This document shows positions 56,910 to 64,000 of a DNA stretch of 64,000 bases, in pieces; the first letter of the stretch is position 1, and each line of letters begins with the position of its first letter. The stretch is taken from contig CAVXOY010000016.1 in NCBI GenBank assembly GCA_963763495.1, forward strand, positions 120,741 to 184,740. Direction: 5' to 3'. The position numbers were made by a program, and so were the translations under genes. The DNA is from DAOUEO01 sp963763495. GTDB taxonomy: Bacteria > Chloroflexota > Dehalococcoidia > DSTF01 > JALHUB01. Under the pieces are notes generated by a model. That model had not been told where the DNA came from. It was given only the letters and a program-made list of their open reading frames with translations, and did no database searches.

Positions 56910-58588
56910 CTAGCTCGCGGGAGGCTTTTCCTTTGCCTCAGCGGCCTTGGGGGCTTCTTTCGGGGCGTCCTCAGGAGGCTTGGGCTTCCACTCGTCGGGG
57001 ACGTCGACGTGCATGTGGTCGCGGCCGAGGAAGTAGGTGATCCAGGACGGCTGACGGTACAGCTACCAGTCGCGGGTGACGACGGGCACGTCGCGCAGCT
57101 CCTCCTCGCGGCCGACGAGCTTCAGGCGATTGTAGACGCGGACGTAGATGCAGTCGCGGTCGGGGTAGACCTCGCACTTGCCGCGATAGCTGCCGCCGCA
57201 GGGGCCGTTGCGCAGGTTCTTCGGGCAGGCGGAGTCGGGGCAGACATAGGCCAGATGGGGCAGGGCGCAGTCGCCGCACTCGCGGCAGTCGACGGTGACT
57301 TCTTTCGATAGCTTCTCGAACCAGTGGAACAACCAGCGCAGGAAGCGGTTGCCGTCGGCGATGTGGCAGGCGCGCTGGGCGAGCCAGAAGCCGGGCGTGC
57401 GCGGCGCGAAGACGAGGGCGTGGAACAGCCGCATGATGCGGTAGCCGATCTGGAGGCGCCCCTTGGGGTTGCCGGTCTTCTTGCGGTCGACGGGCGTCGT
57501 CGTGTTGAGGCCGGTAGCCGGGTCGGTCTCGAAGAAGTAGAACTGGCGCTCCTTCGGCTCCATCGGGTAGACCATCTCGCGCAGGTGGTCCTGCCAGGCG
57601 GGCTGGAACTCGTCGGCGCGCTCGATGATCTCCTTCGCCTCTTCGACCTTGAGGCCGAAGCCGCCCAGGTGCACGCCCTGATAGCCGAGTCCCCTGATGA
57701 CGGCGAACATCTTGGCGGCGTGCTCCAGGAAGTGCGGCCGGCCCTCCTTGCCCTTGGGGAACGTCTCGAGGTGGCGGAGCAGCGAGTCGGGGACGACGGC
57801 GCCCGGCACCAGGTTCTTGTTCATCGTCCGGGCGACGCCGGCGGTGAGGACGTAGACGTTGCCGATGACGGGCACGTCGATGTCGTGCAGGTCGAGGTAC
57901 TGCTTCAGCTCCTGCACCTTGCGCATGTCGTAGCCAAGCTGGCTGATGATGAAGCGGGCGCCGGCGTCGAGCTTTGCGCTGCAGCTTGTAGTACTGCGTC
58001 ATCTGCTCCGCCTCGGTGAACTTGAAGGGCGAGACGCAGGCGCCGACGTAGAAGGCGCAGGGCGGCGCGGGCGTGCCCTTGCGGGTCGATGTCGACCAGT
58101 CCCTCGTTCATGTCCTGGAGCATCTTGACCAGGGTGACGGCGTCGAGGTCGAAGGAGGGCTTGGAGAGGCCCCAGTAGCCTTCTTTCGGATAGTCGCCGG
58201 TGAGGGCGAGGATGTTGCGGAGGCCCATGCGCTCGAGGGCGTAGGCGCGGGAGATGGCGCCGTTGCGGGTGAGGTCCTTGCAGGTGAAGTGGACGATGCA
58301 GTCGAGGCCGGCCTGCTGGATCTCCTTGCGCCAGCTCGTCGGGCATGATGGCGTGGCCGCCGCCCGGGTTGTCGGTGAGGCTCATGGCGTGGACGCGACC
58401 GTCGGCGGCGAGCTCTTCCGCTTCCTTGAGAAGGGTATCGACGCCGCGGCCGCCGGGACTGGCGGCAGGGACCGCCTCCAGGGTGACGACGAACTCGCCC
58501 TGCTCCAGCGCTGTCCGGAGCTCTGCCCTTGGCGAGGGGGAACGGGCGCCTCAGGGGAGCGATCGGCGGCGGCTGACTCTTGCGTCAC
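56910..58588 (-). CDS. metF: 5,10-methylenetetrahydrofolate reductase fused to MTHFR_C zinc domain; about five frame breaks
   Basis: About 558 residues in total. The N-terminal part is MetF-like (FVVTLEAVPAASPGGRGVD, SLTDNPGGGHAIM, HFTCKDLTRN, NILALTGDYPKEGYW, PPCAFYVGACVSPFKF, VPVIGNVYVLTAG). The C-terminal part matches MTHFR_C (MetV-like), with cysteine clusters CRECGDCALPHLAYVC and CPKNLRNGPCGGSYRGKC. In many acetogens MetV and MetF are separate; here they are one protein. A Lys/Ala/Pro-rich tail ends at 56910. Frame shifts lie near 57066, 57972, 58070, 58340 and 58525. GTG 58588, with AAAGGGG upstream, is the likely start. Lies 68 bases after fhs, same strand. Makes methyl-THF. Confidence 0.86.
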
Positions 58589-58656
58589 TTGTGGCGTCCC
58601 CTTTCGTGAAGGCTCCCGACGGCGCACTCCTTGCGCCGCCGAGAGCGACACATAAG

Positions 58657-60297
58657 CTAAGCCAGGCCGACGGTCCGGCCCTCGTCGTCGACGTGCATCA
58701 GCTCCGCCGCCGGCACGCGCGGAAGACCGGGCATGGTGACTATGCTACCACAGAGCATGACGATGAGACCGGCGCCGGCGGAGAGCCTCACCTCGTTGAC
58801 GGTGATGGTGAAGTCCTTGGGGACGCCGCGCAGCTCCGGCACGTCGGAGAGGGAGGCCGGGGTCTTGGCGACGCAGATCGGGAGGTTGTTCGAGGCCCAG
58901 CTTCTCGATCCGGTTGATGCTCTGCAGCGCCTTCCGGTCGTACTCGACGCCGGCCGCGCCGTACATCTTCGTGGCGATGGTCTCCATCTTCTCCCGGATC
59001 GACAGGTCGAGAGGATAGAGGGGCTGGTAGTCGGACGAGCCGTCGCCGGCGATCTTCATGACGACGTGGGCAAGCTCTTCGGCACCGGCGCCGCCCTGGT
59101 TGAAGCCGTCGCAGACGGCGGCGGGCACGCCGAGCGCCTCGCACTTCTTGCTGGATGGTGCTCAGCTCCTCGTCGGTGTCGTCGGCGAAGCGGTTGATGG
59201 CGACGACGGGCGAGACGCCGAAGTAGCGGACGTTCTCGATGTGCTTGGCCAGGTTGGCAAAGCCGTCCTCGAGAGAGCCGTCGCCGTGGTGCTTGAGCGC
59301 CCGCACGGTCGCGACGACAACGGCGGCCTTGGGCTTGAGGCCGCCGATGCGGCACTTGATGTCGAAGAACTTCTCGGCGCCCAGGTCGGAGCCGAAGCCG
59401 GCCTCGGTGACGACGTAGTCGGCCAGCTTGAGGGCCATCTTGGTGGCGAAGAGGGTGTTGCAGCCGTGGGCGACGTTGGCGAAGGCGCCGCCGTGGATGA
59501 AGGCGGGCGTGTGCTCGAGCGTCTGCACGATGTTCGGCTGGACGGTGTCGCGGAGGAGGATGACCATGGCCGCGTCCGACTTTGAGCTGGGCGCAGGTCA
59601 CGGGCTCGCCCTGGTAGGTGTAGCCGACGATTATGCGCTTGATCCGCTCGTGCAGGTCGACCATGTCGTTGGAGAGGCTGAGGATGGCCATGACCTCAGA
59701 GGCGGGCGTGATGTCGAAGCCGTCCCGGCGGGGGAAGCCGTTGCTGGTGCCGCCGAGGCCGACGATGATGTCGCGGAGGGCGCGGTCGTTGAGGTCGATG
59801 ACGCGCCTCCAGGTTATGCGGCGGGAGTCGAGAAGGAGGGCGTTGCCGTGGTGGAGGTGGTTGTCGATCATCGACGACAGGAGGTTGTTGGCCTTGGAGA
59901 CGCCGTACATGTCGCCGGAGAAGTGGAGGTTGATGTCCTCCGCGGGGATTACCTGGGCGTAGCCGCCGCCGGTCGCGCCGCCCTTCATGCCGAAGTAGGG
60001 GCCAAGGGAGGGTTCGCGGATGGCCAGGGCGGCCTTCTCGCCGAGGCGGGTGAGGGCGTCGGCCAGTCCGATGGCGACGGTGGTCTTGCCCTCGCCGCTC
60101 CTGGTGGGGGTGACGGCGGTGACGAGAATAAGGCTTCCATCGGGCTCCGCCGCTTTCTCCTCAAGGATGGAGAGCGGGAGCTTGGCGATGTACTTGCCGT
60201 GGAGGTTGATGACGTCGGGATCGAGTCCCAGCTTCTTGGCGACCTCGGTTATCGGCCACTTTTCTACGCTCTGTTCGATTTCCAGGTTGGTCTTCAT
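58657..60297 (-). CDS. fhs: Formate-tetrahydrofolate ligase; frame breaks near 59583, 59150, 58885
   Basis: ATP-dependent enzyme activating formate as 10-formyl-THF, the second step of the Wood-Ljungdahl methyl branch. About 546 residues, near the usual length of 555-560. N-terminal VTAVTPTRSGEGKTTVAIGL is the P-loop, then REPSLGPYFGMKGGATGGGY, LHFSGDMYGVSKANNLL, and GGTSNGFPRRDGFDITPASE. After the first break come EHTPAFIHGGAFANVAHGCN and VTEAGFGSDLGAEKFFDIKC; the end reads LIVMLCGSIVTMPGLP. Three frame shifts. The start at ATG 60297 fits the family. Its promoter is at 60506-60534. Confidence 0.92.
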
Positions 60298-60505
60298 GTA
60301 TACCTCGCACGCTAGTGGTCTGTTGGGCTGGTCGGGACTGAGAGAGGTTGGGGAGAAGAGAGCACCCGTATCCCCGCTTCGACCGGCGCCGCTCGATGAC
60401 GGTTGCTCTGGGAGAAGGAACGCTGAACTGCCTCTATGGGGAGGCCCGAGAAGTCGCGCTGAATGACCGATTGTCGCTCACAGAGCATGTTTAAAGTACG
60501 AAGTT

Positions 60506-60534
60506 ATTGTCCTATGTACGCAGGTAAGGGTCAA
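60506..60534 (-). promoter_or_regulatory. Promoter of the fhs-metF unit
   Basis: Minus-strand TTGACC (60534-60529) and GACAAT (60511-60506) are separated by 17 bases. It leaves a leader of about 200 bases before the fhs ATG. Confidence 0.6.
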
Positions 60535-62824
60535 CCGCGGGAGGCGCGCGGGAGAGCGGTTCAGGGCTCGTGAGGGAAAAGGCAAAACGTTGACGAAATC
60601 GAGCTCAAACAGCGGGTCGAGCGGGATTCGCTCGTGGTAGCATCGCTTCACGAGCAGGCCCGCCTCAACGACATATTCTGCAAGACGTTGCGACTGGCGG
60701 CAAGAACTGCCTCGGGAGTTGAATGAGGCTAGCGTTCCACAGTGCTATCGACCGACGAATAACGGTGTCCTACTCGCCAGCTCATCGCGGAGCTCGCGCG
60801 CCCGTACTCAGGGCGACCCTCACGCCCTCGTTCCGTCCCCACCCACCCTTGCGGGACATCGTGCTAGATGACTCGAACCGAGCAAGACGACAAGCCTTGA
60901 GACTCGACGGCGGCAGTTGCCACACGGAACCGGCCTGCTCGAATTCCCAGCGTACGCGGGCAGAGCGTACTGCTTTGAGCGTTCTGATGGCGGCGTACCT
61001 CAACTCGACGAGCCAATTCGCAAGACTGACGCGAGAGGCGCGTCCTCTGCCGCCTGTCAGCAAGATGGCCTAGAACGGCGACAGTCGTTGCACGACAGAC
61101 CTCCGGATGGACAACCAGCGCGCAATCGCGACCAATCGGCTCGGGTCTACCAACCCTGCCATCCGACCCGAGAACGTAGGTCATCATATCAGGATTCCGC
61201 GCAGCGCTCGGACGACCCCTCCTCCAACGAAGGAGAGCTGGGCAGGAGGTCGATCAAGTGCCGTTGACCCCGTCACACGCCCCAGATTGAGACGCCCGCC
61301 GCTTCGGATTCATCCGGGGGTGTCAGTGGGAGCACGGTGCGATCCGAACCTACCCCGAGGTCGAAAGGCGGAGACGTGTACGCACTCTTCTGAATTCCCG
61401 AATGCGAGCTGTGCAGATGTCTCCGGGCATGTCACCACACAAGCGATCCACGCAGGCAACATCGGTGCTGAAGCGATCAAGGCCTCCCCGTCGCCGATAT
61501 GCCCGCGCGAGCGAATGCCCGCTCCCCGATTCGCTAGTTCACGCCACCGCCGCATCTCGAATGATACTCATCTGGCGCGATGCTAGGGCCAAAGGGACAG
61601 TCAGCATCTTGGCAGATCCCGGGCAGCTCAAGCAGCTAAGCGGCACTACATCCGCATCACTCGGCCGGTCACCCGCCTTCTCGCCACTGTGACACATTCT
61701 ACAGTGGCTTCGCACCCCTCCTAGGAGACCGACTGGAACAGCTCTCGTACGGCGAGGCGAGCCGAAAATGCTTCCGAATACATCCATAGCTGTTCGATGA
61801 CGCTTGACGTGCGCTTCCTGGGCCGTTGCTTGTAGAGACCGACGCAGTCTGTCCCCACCGGGCCGCGGGGAACTCGCCAAGCCGCGCCTCGCGAACGTCT
61901 CGACGTCGCCGAGCGCGTCTGCCCGAGCAGCTGTCATGTGCGACACTGATCGCTTCCACGACGACTCGCCACGAATCGCGCCGACTCCAAGCAAACGCCC
62001 CCCAGTGCCTAGAAGGTCGCCTGGCACCACCAGCTTCACAGCAACGCAGCGCCCTCAACGGAGTCTCGCAAGGTCGGCGCACTGTCAGCTCCAGCACGCC
62101 GCCAACCAGGCGAATGACAGATCGCTGCTCCCGGAGCAACCGAGCAGTTCGCGCGTGCAACCCTTCCTCGAAGGTCTCGATGGCGAGCCTGCGAGCGCTC
62201 GGATCGACTTCGCCATGCGCGACGAGTCCGCGGTTCCCACCGCATAGGTCTTCACGTGACAATCGGCCCACGGAGCCGTGACGTGTCGGAGGTCCGAATC
62301 CGCGATACGCTGCGCGACGACGTCACGGGACGCCTATCGGCGATATCCTCACGCAGCCCCGCTCACGCAGCAATTGGTCAGGACCTCAACAGCAACCCTC
62401 CGTAGTGCGATCATTCCCCCGCTGGACGTTCCGCACGGCGTCGTAAGCTGTGCGGTGTCTCCAGCACGTGCATCAGCATCGACTACTAGGCACCAGTGCG
62501 GGCGTCGACCGGCTAGTTAGTTCAAGACGCAGAACGTCGTCCAACTCGTCCCGGAATCCCTGACCTACGTATCTGGCTCAGCCCTCTCCCTTGCTGGAAG
62601 CGCATTGCGCCACGTGACCCGAAACAGCAGCCGCCCTAATCCGACAGACCAGAAGGGGCCGTCGCGAAGAATCGCTCCGGCCCGTGAGAGGCTAGCCTGG
62701 GGCGTCGTACCCGCTCGTCAAGGGTCAGGGACGGCTGTGCCGCGCGTTGACGGGCGCCCTTGAGTGGCGATCTAGCTCATCCTCCTCCATAATAGTCAGA
62801 AGGATAATCTCGGGAGGAAATCGC
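60535..62824. other. Long stretch without recognisable genes
   Basis: 2.3 kb between the fhs promoter and the reductase gene. Open frames are short; the longest (61699-62271 minus) has a somewhat protein-like first 75 residues (VDPSARRLAIETFEEGLHAR), but no family was recognised and adjacent frames take over, as in a broken gene. No RNA gene pattern was seen. Base composition looks less biased than in the neighbouring genes. Confidence 0.4.
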
Positions 62825-64000
62825 ATGTCAGGAAACAAGAGAATCGTGGTGGTCGGCGGCGTGGCGGCGGGACCGAAGGCGGCGTCCAAAGCAAGGCGAC
62901 TGGACCAGCAAGCGGAGATAACCATCATCCAGAGGGAGCCGGAACTGTCGATGGCCTCCTGTGGCTATCCCTACTACGTCGGCGGCCACTTCAACGACCG
63001 GAACGCGCTGCTCTCGGCCGGGACGGGGCCCATCCGCAACCCGGCCTATTTCTGGAGCGTCAAGCGCATCATGGCCCGCACCGAGACTGAGGCGGTCGCC
63101 ATCGACCGTGAGGGAAAGACGGTCCTGTGCAGAGACATACGCACCGGCGAGACAGAGCAGATAGCGTACGACCGCCTGATCCTGGCGACAGGCGCCGTTC
63201 CCAACGTGCCGCCCGTCCCTGGCGTCAACCTCGAAGGAATCACGACGCTGCACAACATGAGCGACACCGACTACCTGAGACGCATTCACGACGAGAGGAA
63301 GGCAGCCAAAGCGGTGGTGATCGGCGGCGGTCTGATCGGTGTGGAGGCGTGCGAGGCGCTGCGTGCGTCGGGCATCGAGGTCACACTGGTCGAGCTGCTG
63401 CCCCAGATACTAAGCTTTCTCGATTGGGAGATGGCGAGGCTGGTCGAGAACTACCTGCGAAGCAAGTCCGTGGATGTGATCACCGGCAACGGCATCGCGG
63501 CCTTCCTGGGGGACGACGGCAGGGTGACCGGCGTTCGGCTGGGCGATGGGACGGAGCTTCCCTGTCAGCTCGCCGTGCTGGCGGTCGGTGTCAAACCCAA
63601 CTCGACTCTTGCCCGAGAGGCAGGCCTCGCCATCGGGGCCACCGGCGGCGTCATCGTAAATGAGTACATGCAGACGTCGGACGAGAACATCTACGCGGCC
63701 GGGGACTGCATCGAGACCAAGCATCTGATCACTGGAGAACCGACCCACGCGCCTTTCGGTGACCTGGCGAACCTGCAGGGGCGCGTCGCGGGAGAGAATG
63801 CCGTTCTCGGCAACACGGTGACTTTTCCCGGCACTATCGCTACCGGCATCTGCAAGGTATTCGATTATGCCGCCGGCGCAACCGGCCTCAATGAGGGATG
63901 TGCCCGCGACGCCGGCCTTGACGCCGTCACTGTCATAGGCGCAAGCCTGGACAAGCCCGGGTACATGGGCGGGCAGTTGCTTATCTCGAAACTCGTTGTC
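62825..64000 (+). CDS. CoA-disulfide-reductase/NADH-oxidase-like flavoprotein (partial, right edge)
   Basis: First 392 residues; the gene runs off the window. FAD-binding start RIVVVGGVAAGPKAASKARR, the redox-active cysteine in ELSMASCGYPYYVGG, NAD-binding AVVIGGGLIGVEACEAL, and EYMQTSDENIYAAGDCIETK. The single cysteine 43-like position is typical of CoA-disulfide reductase and NADH oxidase/persulfide reductase enzymes. GGGAGGA precedes the ATG. The substrate (CoA disulfide, persulfide or oxygen) cannot be told. If the C-terminus carries a rhodanese domain, persulfide reduction would be favoured, but it is outside the window. Confidence 0.88.
   Translation, partial: MSGNKRIVVVGGVAAGPKAASKARRLDQQAEITIIQREPELSMASCGYPYYVGGHFNDRNALLSAGTGPIRNPAYFWSVKRIMARTETEAVAIDREGKTVLCRDIRTGETEQIAYDRLILATGAVPNVPPVPGVNLEGITTLHNMSDTDYLRRIHDERKAAKAVVIGGGLIGVEACEALRASGIEVTLVELLPQILSFLDWEMARLVENYLRSKSVDVITGNGIAAFLGDDGRVTGVRLGDGTELPCQLAVLAVGVKPNSTLAREAGLAIGATGGVIVNEYMQTSDENIYAAGDCIETKHLITGEPTHAPFGDLANLQGRVAGENAVLGNTVTFPGTIATGICKVFDYAAGATGLNEGCARDAGLDAVTVIGASLDKPGYMGGQLLISKLVV

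Noticed and set aside
61699..62271. 190-codon minus-strand frame as a possible LuxR-type regulator
   Set aside because: A stretch near its end vaguely recalled a LuxR helix-turn-helix in another frame, but no consistent match could be built.
60535..62824. tRNA or structured RNA gene
   Set aside because: No T-loop (GGTTCGAAT-like) with matching acceptor stem and no RNase P, tmRNA or SRP core pattern was found here or in the other gene-free stretch.

Overview
The window reads as one contiguous piece of a bacterial chromosome, GC-rich and densely coded. It most likely comes from an uncultured Chloroflexota lineage, perhaps Dehalococcoidia-like. This placement is an inference from gene content: an Agl23-type membrane protein, an infB with a short N-terminus, an ArsA ATPase with an HSP20-like tail, a KimA-like permease, Wood-Ljungdahl methyl-branch genes, many Fe-S proteins and Tat lipoproteins. 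No rRNA, tRNA, CRISPR array, insertion sequence or prophage was recognised.

Layout. 0.2-5.2 kb: membrane glycosyltransferases (GT87-PAP2, then an Agl23-like protein carrying a degenerate J-domain). 5.3-20 kb: a mostly minus-strand accessory metabolic block holding IorAB with an FrhB-like flavoprotein, a LarA homologue, an orphan peptide/opine-type binding lipoprotein, an AhpD-like protein, two paralogous Fe-S proteins, a small ferritin-like protein, two Tat-exported hydrolases and an HpaB-type flavoprotein. 20.2-23.6 kb: radical SAM protein, secreted beta-lactamase-fold protein, methyltransferase. 23.6-28.9 kb: the nusA-ylxR-infB-rbfA-truB operon behind a clear promoter and a leader hairpin, without rimP. 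29-34.7 kb: a zinc-ribbon protein, inositol-phosphate synthase, two acyltransferases, a methyltransferase and argS. 37.4-55.4 kb: UroD-like protein, inositol-phosphatase-like protein, SH3 protein, aminotransferase, gatC/gatA, PBP1A, KimA-like permease, ArsA, a metallopeptidase, RDD protein and a corrinoid methyltransferase. 55.4-60.5 kb: a broken surface-protein gene, metF with a C-terminal zinc domain, and fhs. 62.8 kb to the edge: a CoA-disulfide-reductase-like enzyme.

Two stretches of more than 2 kb (about 34.7-37.4 and 60.5-62.8 kb) contain nothing recognisable. A third (55.4-56.7 kb) looks empty but is a frame-broken gene for an anchored surface protein with a consensus promoter and a strong ribosome binding site. 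At least two dozen single-frame breaks lie inside otherwise well conserved genes, including essential ones such as argS, and they become denser toward 57-60 kb. Most are therefore probably sequence or assembly errors. Frame-broken genes are reported here as single features with the approximate break position.
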